Positions 37,518 through 46,649 of a DNA stretch of 47,165 nt are shown here, one piece after another. Both the position numbers and the translations under genes were made by a program. The notes under the pieces are model-generated. The model searched no databases and had not been told where the DNA came from. It saw nothing but the letters and a program-made list of their open reading frames with translations. Numbering within the stretch: the stretch's first letter is position 1; the number at the start of each line of letters is the position of its first letter. The DNA comes from JBGQMW01 sp963769845 (lineage in GTDB: Archaea > Thermoproteota > Bathyarchaeia > Bathyarchaeales > Bathycorpusculaceae), in assembly GCA_963769845.1 (NCBI GenBank), contig CAVYNL010000031.1, positions 1 to 47,165 on the forward strand, in the 5' to 3' direction.

Positions 37518-38787
37518 GTGAGTGAGTTGAAGATGCCTGAAAGGATCAAATTCTTGGCTTTTGAAGCCAGAGAGATTGGTGGAATGATTGTCAAAAACAG
37601 GTTAGTTAAATCTGCTACCTATGAGCATATGGCTTCTGAAGGTGGTAGCGTTACAGACGAACTCATAAAATTGTATAGGACTCTGGCTGAAGGTGGAGTT
37701 GGATTAATAATCACAGGTGCTGCTTATGTGCAACTTAGTGGTAAGTCTGTTCCTTGCCTGACGGGGATATACAGAGACGATCTAATTCCAGGATTGAGAA
37801 AAATCGCAGAAACAGTCCATGAACATGGCGATGGTTGCAAAGTTGCGATACAGCTGCTTCATTGTGGTCGTCAATCCTTTGTGTTAGAAAACACCATAGC
37901 CCCTTCTGCCGTTTTTGAACCTGTGGTTAAAAAAATGCCACGAGAAATGACGATTGAAGAAATAGAAGAGACAATAGAAGCTTTTGCAAAAGCAGCGAGG
38001 AGGGCAAAGGAGGCAGGGTTCGACGCCGTTCAACTCCACGCTGCCCATGGATACCTCTTGAGTGAGTTCCTGTCCCCTTACACTAACAGAAGGACAGATG
38101 AATACGGGGGCAGCACAGGAAACAGGACCAAAATCGTTGAAGATATTTACAAAAGGATCGTGGAAAATGTTGGAACGGATTTTCCCATTTTGATAAAGAT
38201 TAACGTAGACGATTTCTTGGAAGGCGGAATAAACCTCAACGAGTCCAAAAAAATTGCAGAAAGGCTTTCAAAAACGGGGTTTGCAGCCATTGAAACCAGC
38301 GGATGCATGTGGGAAGTCACGACACGTAGTAAAGAAGAACTTGGTTGGGTACCAGCTATGTTGCCTGAAAGCCGAATAAATATCAGGTCTAAAGATAAGG
38401 AAGCCTACTATTTACCTTACGCCAGAGAAATCAGGAAAGTGATCGCTGCACCATTAATTCTGGTCGGTGGAATCAGATCCCTTGACGTGATTGAAAACAT
38501 ACTGGCTGAAGGAAGCGTGGATTTCGTTGCCCTATGCCGACCCTTGATTCGACAACCAGACCTTCCAAATAGATGGCTAAAGGAAATTGGAGGATTAACC
38601 GCTGACTGTATTTCATGTAACGGCTGTGTTCGCAGCACAATAGTGGGTGGCATCAGGTGTATTCCAGAGGAAAGAAGAAATAGAATACGAATCAAAGGCT
38701 CTTGAAAACCTTAACAGAGAGTGGCTTGAACTATACAGATGGAGAATCAGTGAAAAGAAATTCGTTGTTAAGCACATAGATGCTTGA
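37518..38787 (+). CDS. Old-yellow-enzyme family FMN oxidoreductase
   Basis: A TIM-barrel flavoenzyme of the 2,4-dienoyl-CoA/2-enoate reductase FMN group. GTG 37518 has GAGGTTG ahead. Seen: NRLVKSATYEHMASEGG (barrel start), AIQLLHCGRQSF, VQLHAAHGYLLSEFLSPYTN (active-site HxAHGYL), NRRTDEYGGSTGNRTKIVED and PLILVGGIRSLDVIENIL (phosphate-binding loop), ADCISCNGCVRS (likely cluster cysteines). The open frame stops at 38705, but one base too many in CC (38664-38665) explains it: the next frame continues RKEEIEYESKALENLNREW and ends KFVVKHIDA at 38787. No NAD(P)H/FAD domain follows. The substrate is an activated C=C compound; which is unknown. Confidence 0.85.
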
Positions 38788-38943
38788 AAGCATCTATAAA
38801 CCCTTGTCCTGATATCAGTTCATTTCGGTTATAGGCGCGTGCGAGTACTGTAAGACAGCAATAAAAGCTGGATTGACTTTGAGATTGCGCGACACTGGGA
38901 TCAGAATTCGAAGGAGGAGGCTGAATGGCCGGTGCTTTACCAT

Positions 38944-38951
38944 GCGCGCGC
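38944..38951. repeat. (GC)4 element
   Basis: GCGCGCGC flanked as ACCATGCGCGCGCGTTTCG, in a gene-free spacer. Confidence 0.75.
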
Positions 38952-39040
38952 GTTTCGATTTGTTACATTTGACGTACTCTTCAACATTCTGCGAAGAGTG
39001 TCTGAGACTCAAATCGATACAGAAAAGCGTTGTGAAAAAA

Positions 39041-39048
39041 GCGCGCGC
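39041..39048. repeat. (GC)4 palindrome
   Basis: GCGCGCGC within the 10-base palindrome AGCGCGCGCT, following AAAAAA. Confidence 0.75.
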
Positions 39049-39119
39049 TGACTATGTTTTCAATTCAAAATCGACCAGAAACCGAATAGGTCATAAGAAT
39101 AGTGTTTCTTCAGAGCGGA

Positions 39120-39413
39120 TCAATAAGGTGTTGGCAGACTATTCCTTGCTTCTTCAATTATCGGCAGTACTTGTTCCAGTTCTTTGAAGTACTTCACTAC
39201 TATTATACCCCGCTGCGTTATGGCGAAGACAGATCTGTTCTTTCCAACAGTTCTTTCCTCAACAAGGCTTTGCCTGATCAAGAAGTCCAAGTATTCTTTC
39301 AGAACACCACAATTCACGTTCGCCTTGTACATGACGTGTGTCAACTTCAACGGGCCGCGATGGACCAACACTTTAAGGATGTCTACGTACATTTCGAGCT
39401 TGGAACGTCTCAT
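39120..39413 (-). CDS. Winged-helix protein, HTH_45 type
   Basis: 97 residues from ATG 39413 (MRRSKLEMYVDILKVLVHRG). It reads as an archaeal HTH_45 winged helix: MRRSKLEMYVDILKVL, GPLKLTHVMYKANVNCGVLK (helix-turn-helix), LIRQSLVEERTVGKN, FAITQRGIIVVKYFKELEQV (wing and C-terminal helix). The family occurs in large numbers in archaeal genomes as small regulators. A start at 39500 would add 29 residues not typical of the family. The gene is intact. It lies near the KaiC-like/histidine-kinase block but no operon is shared. Confidence 0.8.
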   Translation of the reverse strand: MRRSKLEMYVDILKVLVHRGPLKLTHVMYKANVNCGVLKEYLDFLIRQSLVEERTVGKNRSVFAITQRGIIVVKYFKELEQVLPIIEEARNSLPTPY

Positions 39414-39537
39414 CTTAAAGACCTTCACTACGTGTCCTCGCCTATTGTGAAGCCATAGTATAAACCTTTTATGCACTCTGGCTAAGGTCTGGTTCTCCAT
39501 ATTATTCTGACTCTGACTGTTTTCCAGGCATTAGCTC

Positions 39538-39545
39538 GCGCGCGC
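39538..39545. repeat. (GC)4 element
   Basis: GCGCGCGC flanked as AGCTCGCGCGCGCTACTC, with the recurrent right flank TA. Confidence 0.75.
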
Positions 39546-39976
39546 TACTCAGGCGTCAAGGTGTCTTCAATGCATTCTTCTTCATCGTCAGGAAAAACGT
39601 CATTGGGCGCGCTACGCGAACGAAGACGGAAGTAATCATGAAGTCAACGGACATCACTCTGGCCATCACTTAACATATAGGAGTGTCTAGGTGTCTCAGT
39701 TCAGATCAAGATTGTTGATGCTCTCTCGGGGACGCGTGAGAAGAAAGAGAACGAATCTGATGTGCGAATCTGGAAGGAGTCTGTGCGTCCCCATCGAGAG
39801 CAGTAACTAGATTGGCTTGGCGGGGACTATATTGTTTATGAAATGCAAACATTTCAAGCTCGGACTCCGAGCAGAATCAACAGCTCAAAAACAGAGAGAG
39901 AATTAGTTCTCTTGCCTCAAGCGGCTCGACGAGGCGCGCGACATCGTGGACAGCGAGTCAGTGGGGGTTATGAATG

Positions 39977-39984
39977 GCGCGCGC
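39977..39984. repeat. (GC)4 element
   Basis: GCGCGCGC flanked as GAATGGCGCGCGCTTTAGG, 37 bases before the end of the minus-strand gene at 40021. Confidence 0.75.
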
Positions 39985-40020
39985 TTTAGGGGTATGCTGA
40001 CTACGAATGCTGGTTCTGCA

Positions 40021-40397
40021 TTATCTTGTTTTTAGTTTCTGTTCTTCTTGGGTGATTATGCTTTCGAATATTTCGGACAGCTTCTGTGTTGACAATGTGC
40101 TGTCCTTGGTGAACAGACTTGTGAATTCTTCTGCTGTGCAGTCTACGTTGTATTTTACGGTGAGGAATGTGCCTACTAGTTGGATGACGGCTTCCGCGCC
40201 TTCGCCCAAGACCTCTTTGAGGCCGTCATTGAAGTTTTTGGGCAGTCCAAGAGGACTTCATAAGGGTCTTTGCCGAATTTTTGTCTCAGGTGGAAGGATA
40301 TGATGACGTTGAAGGTTGCGCCTAAGCTTGCAGCTGTAGCTTCCTCAAAGATTTTCTGCGCTACCTTATGTAGCCAGACATTCTTCTTTTCATTCAT
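40021..40397 (-). CDS. Small partner protein of the KaiC-like gene (one frameshift)
   Basis: About 125 residues, all helical in appearance: MNEKKNVWLHKVAQKIFEEA, TAASLGATFNVIISFHLRQK, FGKDPYEVLLD, then after the break NFNDGLKEVLGEGAEAVIQL and VGTFLTVKYNVDCTAEEFTS, ending EEQKLKTR. A missing A in the run 40235-40239 (five, six expected) explains the frame change. The gene starts 20 bases after the KaiC-like stop, so the two form an operon. I do not recognise a named family. The role is presumably in the same signalling process. Confidence 0.65.
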
Positions 40398-40417
40398 CGA
40401 CGACTACGCTCTCTCTG

Positions 40418-41979
40418 TTAATATCGCTGTTCCCTATTCCGTTTTGGCTGGTGTTTGGAATCAGCGCGTGCGTGAAGACTTCGATCGTTTACTGAGGGCT
40501 TCTCCTGTATCGACTTTCTCGGCGTTCCTCCTAGGATATGCTCCATTCCGAGGAACTTTTTCTTCAATACCACACCTTTCGGGGTGATTTCAAATTCTCT
40601 GATTTCGTTGTCATGAGCTGAGCCTCTGGATTTCAGGATGACTACGGATCTCCTCAAGGTACTCTCTATTTCAACGTGTCTTAAGGCGATAATATTGTCT
40701 ACGGTTGGCGAGATTCCTGTCCCGATTATGGGCATCACTGACTTGGTAAGGGCAGTGAAGAGTGCTGTGGTTCCTTGATCTTTCAAGATGATGTTAGACT
40801 TTTTAAGTATCGAAGATACCTATCCTCAAGCATGACTCGTCCCAAGGCCACGATCGTATCGATGACGAGTCTTGCAGGTCTGTATTCTCTCAGGAAACTA
40901 AAGATTTCATCAAGTTGCTGTTCAACATTGAAAGGTTCAGGAGAATAGCTGACGAACTTTATCAAATCTTTGTCCACGAATTCATTCATGCTCCAACCAA
41001 AACCTTCCCCATGTCTGATCAATTGCTGCGCTGGTTCTTCAAAGGAAATGTATAGGCCCCTTCCGCCGCGTTTGGCTTCTTCCGCGATGAAATGTAGGGC
41101 GAATGTGGTTTTTCCAGTGCCAGACGCTCCTCCAACCAGTGTTGTGGAACCCTTGAAAACCCCATCCGAAGAACATTTTGTCCAAGCCTTCGATTCCCGT
41201 AGGCACCTTTTCCGAATAGATTTTCTTGACAGGCGTAATGTCGGGCAGAGGGTATGTCCTTATCCCATGTCCATCGATACCGTAGCTATGTTCCTCACTG
41301 TTGATCCTTGTACCCCGCAGTTTGAGAACTTGCAGTGTTCTAGTCAGCCATCCTTTCCTCGTAACGGAGTTGAGAGCGATGACACCATCCGTAACGAATT
41401 CCTCCATTCCTCTACCCGAACATTCGGTGCCAAATGGTCTCTCGGAAATCAACAATGTTGTGACTCCGTTGAGATATGCTATCTTTCCAAGAACTGTGTG
41501 AAGCATTATTCTGGCATCGATTGTTTCAGAAAACGCTTGAACTAGCGCTGAGAAGGAGTCTATCACGAGCCTCTTGGCCCCTAAGGAATCTACCTCCGCC
41601 AGGACGCGTTTAACGATGCTTTCAACACCTATGTCTCTGACTGTTACCAGATCTAGGAACTTGAATTTCCCTTTTTGCTCGTATTTTTCAAAATCCATGC
41701 CCATTCTCTTCATGTTCTTCATGAAAGTTCTTCGGTTCTCGGCCAATGACACGTAGACTCCAGATTCGTTGAACTTTGACATTCCGTGATATAAGTACTG
41801 AGATGCAAAGATGGTTTTGCCGGAACCAGCAGCTGCCTGCCAGAAGAATCATGGAACCCCTTGGAAACCCACCTTCCACAAAATCATCGAATCCTTCAAT
41901 CCCAGTCGCAACTCGCTGTCCATTTGTCTTTCGAACTTGCCTCTATTTTGACTATGTTAGCAACTTCCGACTTTTCCAT
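40418..41979 (-). CDS. Two-domain KaiC-like RecA ATPase (about four frameshifts)
   Basis: About 520 residues with two RecA/KaiC domains, each with Walker motifs. Domain 1: VATGIEGFDDFVEGGFPRGS, Walker A AGSAGSGKTIFAS (after a one-base shift), Walker B RLVIDSFSALVQ. Domain 2: GIEGLDKMF, Walker A GGASGTGKTTFALHF, Walker B RLVIDTIVALGR. The frame changes lie near 41945, 41833 (extra T), 41170 (extra T) and 40785 (TT for TTT). ATG 41979 is chosen because GAGGAG lies 8 bases ahead. KaiC-like proteins outside cyanobacteria act as ATP-driven signalling or switching proteins, often beside histidine kinases, as here. The specific partner is unknown. Confidence 0.85.
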
Positions 41980-42036
41980 TACCATACTCCTCTTTTTGGA
42001 TTCAAGAGTCAGATAGCTCAACGTAGGCAGTATATT

Positions 42037-42047
42037 GTATATTAATA
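42037..42047 (-). promoter_or_regulatory. TATA-like box for the KaiC-like gene
   Basis: The minus strand reads AAGTATTAATATACAATATA. The A/T core TATTAATATA lies about 60 bases before ATG 41979, so transcription would start near 42012. Confidence 0.5.
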
Positions 42048-42059
42048 CTTATGAAAAAG

Positions 42060-42488
42060 AGATAAGAATCACTGTTATTTCGAATTCAGATACCGAATGC
42101 AGACCACTCTGAGTAACAAACAATCTCTTCAGCAATTCAAGGTCCGAAGCAAAGAAACAAAAGAAAGCGGCAATGTTCCCGTTTTCTAGGCATTACCTTT
42201 CTCAGGCACTAGGGCTTTACTCAACTCTGGCTAGCTCCATTGAGCGCTAATCTGACAACCGATTTCACCGGCCAGTGGTCGCAGTTCCGAGTCTGATTCT
42301 GAATACGTACGATTACTAGTGATTCAGACTTCACATTCACACCCGTTAAATATTGTCTCGCAAGATTCTATACGCAAAGGCTGGCGTAACTACGCTACCA
42401 AATTGGAAATGAAAAGGGCGTGCCAAGCCTCAACTATGGACTGCAGAACTTGCCTGTTGTCATAAGAGCCTAATCGCGAGGTGGAAAA
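42060..42488. other. Divergent control region
   Basis: 428 bases between the KaiC-like gene (minus) and the histidine kinase (plus). No gene is seen. GTTAAATATTG near 42345 is a weak TATA-like box for the kinase. The region probably holds both promoters. Confidence 0.4.
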
Positions 42489-45400
42489 GTGAAAATGCGT
42501 TGGAAGACGTTCACGATCATAAGCGTTGCCGTGGTCAGCCTAATTGGGATTCTATTTGTCGTTACCCGCACGATTATGATGGAAAACGTCACTGAAATAG
42601 AACAGAAGACCACCAGTCAAAGCATCAATCGAGTTCTTAGCGCCATGTCTAATGAACTTGACGCATTGGACGTCACGACTCAAGACTACGCAACGTGGGA
42701 TGACACTTATGCCTTCATCCAAAACGGCAACACCAACTACATAGAAATGAACCTCATGGATGCAACCTTTGCCAACTTGCGACTCAACCTAATGCTTTTC
42801 GTTAACACTTCAGATCAAGTTGTGTTCGGAAAAGCTTATGAACTAAACAACGCGACTGAGGTTCCCGTTCCACAAAGCTTGCTCTCACACCTCGCAACCA
42901 ATCGCTTGATCCTACGCCACGACAGCGTGAAAACCCGCGTGGTCGGAACGATTCTTCTCCCTGAGGGACCACTTCTCGTCGCTTCGAGACCCATTCTAGA
43001 CAGCAATCAGCAAGAGCCGATTCGTGGAACACTAGTCACAGGACGATTTCTAGATTCCACAGAGCTAAGCTTTTTGTCCAAAACGACGCAGTTACCGCTT
43101 GCTTTGCAGTCGATCGTAAGCTCATCGATTTCAGGTGACTTTCAGACGGCCAACTCTTCTCTGTCAAAGGAATCTCCAGTCTTCGTCCAGTCTTTGAGCA
43201 ACGAAAGAATTGCCGCATACACCCTGCTTGATGACGTATATGGGAACCCGATTCTCATACTCAGAGCAGACACGCCCCGAGACATTTACTCACAAGGTCT
43301 AGCCGGCACGTTCTACACCACTGTACCACTTACCGTCACAGGTATCGCCTTCGGCCTGTTGACAATATTCCTTGTTGAAAAGTTTGTCATTTCACGTTTG
43401 AGTGCGCGCGCTACTGGAAAGGATGAATTGTCCGGCTTAGGAGAAAGAATAAACAGTATGCTATCAGTGCTTGGGCAAACGCAAGAAAAGCTCAAAGAAG
43501 AGCGAGACAACGCGCGGAGATACTTAGACATAGTCGGCGTAATCGTGGTTGCTCTCGACAGGAACGGGCAGATCATTCTCCTCAACAGAGAAGGCTGCAG
43601 ACTGCTAGGATGTCCCTCTGAGAAAATTCTGGGGAAAGAGTTGGTTCGACAACTTTGTGCCTGCAAGAGTCCGAGACCATGTCAAGACAGCCTTCAAATC
43701 GTCAATGGCAAGAGGAATCGAACGAGACTACGAAAGTCCGATTGTAACACTAGGCGGCGAAGAACGACTCATCGTGTGGCACACCACCTTCTTGAGAAGT
43801 TCCGAAGGAAGAGTCATCGGCACCCTCAGTTCAGGGACTGACGTAACGGATAACAGGCTCGCAGACGCGGCATTTAGGGAGTCAGAGGGCAAGTATCGCA
43901 TGTTGGTTGAGCACTCACTGCAAGGAATAGCAGTCATTCAAGGCGTTCCTCTTCGTTTTGTCTTTGCCAACTCCTCTTGGGCAAACATCTTCGGTTACAC
44001 TGTCAACGAACTTGCTTCTCTTTCAGCGAAGGAAATTGAAGGTCTGGTATACCCTGAGGACAGAGCCATGGTTTTTGAACGTCTTGCAGGTCGCTTGAAA
44101 GGAAAATCGGTGCCCTCACTCTATGAAATCCGAGGTTTGAGAAAGGATGGTACAGTGATTTGGCTGGAATTATCTGCGAGCCAAATTGAGTTTAATGGAC
44201 AACCAGCTGTACAAGCAACAGTCATAGACCGCACTCGAAGCAAGAAAGCGGAGATTGAGCTGTTTGAGAACAACATGAGGCTGCAGAACATACTTGCTGC
44301 TTCTCCTGATGCCATTACAATCACTGATCTGAGAGGAAACATAGTAGACTGCAATCAAGCCGCAGTGAGTTTAGGCGGCTTCTCATCGAGAGAGGAACTG
44401 ATCGGGAAGAGTGCTTTAGAATTGATGGCGAAGAGGGATCATCAGAGGGCGATGGAAAACTTGAAGGTAACTGCTGAAAAAGGGCTCTTGAGAAATGTCC
44501 CGTATACTCTCATGAGAAAGGATGGACATGAATACCAAGCAGAGCTTTCTGCAAGTGTTGTGAAAGAAGTTTCAGGCAACCCTGTAGGTTTCGTGGCCGT
44601 TATGAGAGACATCACCGAACGCCAGAAAGCAGAAGAGGCGCTCAAACAGTCAGAGGAAAAATACCGTATGCTGGTCGAGGACTCGGTGCAGGGAATAGTG
44701 ATTGCTCAAGGCATCCCTCCCCGCTTCGTCTTTGCCAACCGTATGATGGCAATGAAGTCAGGCTACACTGTTGATGAGCTTCTTTCTCTTTCACCGGAAA
44801 AATTCGAAAGCACGGTGCATCCTGAAGACAGAGCCGAATTCTTCAAGCTTTACAAAGATTGCTTGGAAGGAAAGCCTACGTCCCACCCATTCAAATTTCG
44901 CGGTGTCGGAAAGAACGGTGCAGCGTCTTGGACCGAGATCTCTTTCCGTCGAATTGAATACGACCGACAACCAGCCATACAAGCAATATTTGTAGATGTT
45001 AACGAACGCAAGAAGGCTGAAGATGCTCTTCGTGAATCGGAAGAGAAACTGCGGAACACTATTGAATCGTCTCCTGAGGCCATCACACTCATTAACATGA
45101 ACGGGAAAGTGGTTGACTGCAACCAAGCGGCCTTAGAAATGTTCGGCTATGCCAAGAAAGAAGAAATGGTTGGCGAAGATGGTTTTGCAGTCATCTCAAG
45201 CAAGGACCGAGCAAAAGCGATGGAAGACTTGACCACACTGCCACAGAAGGGGCCAATCAAAAACATTGGAGTGCGTATGGTTGCAAAGGACGGAAGAGAG
45301 TTCGCTGCAGAGGCTTCTGCAAGTCTCGTTAGAGATGCATCAGGCAACCCCAAGTACGTTGTGACACTCGTTAGAGACATTACTGAACGAAAACAAATGG

Positions 45401-46224
45401 AGCAGAAACTAGAGGAATATTCTCAAGAACTTGAAAAAATGGTCGAGCACAGAGCAAAACAGTTGAAAGACACACAAGAACAACTCGTCAAAGCCGAGAG
45501 GCTTGCAGCCATCGGACAGGTCGCGGCGATGGTTGGCCACGACCTACGCAACCCACTGACAGGCATAAGCGGCGCCACATACTATCTGAAAATGAAGCTA
45601 GGCCCAAATGCAGAAAAGAAAATGATGGAAATGCTCGAGCTCATTGAAAAAGACATTCAATACTCAAACAGGATCATAACCGACTTGATGGAATATTCAA
45701 GAGAGATACAACTAGAGTTGACAGAGACCACTCCAAAATCGGTCATCGCAGAATCAATTTCGGTCGTTCAAATTCCTGAAAAAGTCCAACTGGCAGATTT
45801 GACGCAGAACGAGCCAAGAATCAGAATAGACATTGACAAAATGAAAAGAGTCTTTTCAAACTTCATCAAAAACGCCGTTGAGGCCATGCCACAAGGAGGA
45901 AAACTTGCAATCTCAAGCAGAGCATCAAGCAATAATGTCGAGTTCAGGTTCATTGACTCCGGCGTAGGCATGGCAAAAGAAGTAATGGAAAAAATTTGGA
46001 CACCATTCTTCACGACCAAAGCGAAGGGGATGGGCTTAGGCCTAGCCATTTGCAGACGTGTAATAGAAGCCCATCAGGGAAAGATTTCGGTTGAGAGCAT
46101 AGTTGGTGAAGGTACAACCTTCATGATAACAATCCCCCTTGAACCCAAACCAAGAGTAGAAGGAGGTGAAAAGATATGGGTGAACATGCCCGAATCCTTG
46201 TTGTCGACGATGACGAAAGCATAA
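42489..46224 (+). CDS. CHASE4 multi-PAS sensor histidine kinase (one frameshift)
   Basis: A membrane sensor kinase of about 1,244 residues. GTG 42489 has GAGGTGG upstream. Membrane helix 1 (IISVAVVSLIGILFVV) is followed by a CHASE4 sensor (DYATWDDTYAFI) outside the cell, helix 2 (VTGIAFGLLTIFLVEKF), then five PAS domains and the kinase core: VGHDLRNPLTGIS (phosphoacceptor H), FSNFIKNAVEAMPQGG (N box), DSGVGM and FFTTKAKGMGLGLAIC (ATP lid). PAS 2/3 and PAS 4/5 are a tandem duplication. The frame changes near 43633 (GGGG, GGG expected: GKSWFDNFVPARVRDHV resumes). The HAMP link after helix 2 is shortened at GCGCGCGC 43404-43411. Ligand unknown. Confidence 0.88.
43404..43411. repeat. (GC)4 element inside the histidine kinase gene
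   Basis: GCGCGCGC flanked as TTGAGTGCGCGCGCTACTGG, coding for SARAT. It lies where about 20 residues of the HAMP segment seem to be missing. Confidence 0.75.
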
Positions 46225-46649
46225 GAACCGTTCTGACAGCAATCCTGGAAGAAAAAGGATACACGGTTGACGCGGCTGGAAGTGGAAACGAAGGAATAGA
46301 GAAAACCAAAACCAGTTTCTATAACTTGGCCCTAATCGACATCCGACTCCCCGACATGGAAGGAACACAAGTCCTAGCGAGAATGAAAGACACGTCTCCG
46401 AAAATGAGAAAAATAATAATCACCGGATACCCCTCAGTGCAGAACGCCGTTGATGCACTCAACAAAGGCGCACATGCCTTCATAATGAAACCATTAGATA
46501 TGGACAAAGTCCTCGGAACAGTGGAAGAGCAACTGAAGAAACAGGAAGAAGAGAAAAAATACAGCAAAGAGAAGGTCACAGAATTCATCGAAACGCGCGT
46601 TAAAGAACTGGAAGAAGAAAGGACAGCTATGCAAAGAAGAACGCGTTAG
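46176..46649 (+). CDS. Stand-alone response regulator receiver
   Basis: 157 residues. The receiver domain has RILVVDDDESIRTVL (acidic pair), the phosphorylated aspartate in LALIDIRLPDM, the threonine in KIIITGYPS and the lysine in HAFIMKPLD. There is no output domain; the last 45 residues are a charged coiled coil (EEEKKYSKEKVTEFIETRVK). It overlaps the end of the kinase gene by 49 bases in another frame and has its own strong ribosome site AGGAGGTGA ahead of ATG 46176, so translation is coupled to the kinase. It would take phosphate from that kinase. What it acts on is unknown. Confidence 0.92.
   Translation: MGEHARILVVDDDESIRTVLTAILEEKGYTVDAAGSGNEGIEKTKTSFYNLALIDIRLPDMEGTQVLARMKDTSPKMRKIIITGYPSVQNAVDALNKGAHAFIMKPLDMDKVLGTVEEQLKKQEEEKKYSKEKVTEFIETRVKELEEERTAMQRRTR

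Larger units (their letters stand above)
38788..39119. other. Spacer with two (GC)4 elements
   Basis: No gene is supported; open frames on both strands lack any conserved motif. GCGCGCGC occurs at 38944-38951 and 39041-39048, about 97 bases apart. Confidence 0.4.
39414..40020. other. Decayed spacer rich in GC elements
   Basis: No intact gene. A frame at about 39695-39808 (VQIKIVDALSGTREKKENES) may be a gene remnant. CTCTCTCGGGGACGC (39721-39735) and GCGTCCCCATCGAGAG (39784-39799) form an imperfect inverted repeat. GCGCGC copies lie at 39538 (octamer), 39607, 39934 and 39977 (octamer). Confidence 0.4.

Noticed and set aside
38873..39187. Plus-strand frame of 104 codons after the OYE gene.
   Set aside because: It runs through two GC octamers and into the antisense of the winged-helix gene, with no protein-like motif.
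40970..41545. A 191-codon plus-strand frame.
   Set aside because: It is the antisense of the KaiC-like gene, whose Walker motifs on the minus strand are clear.
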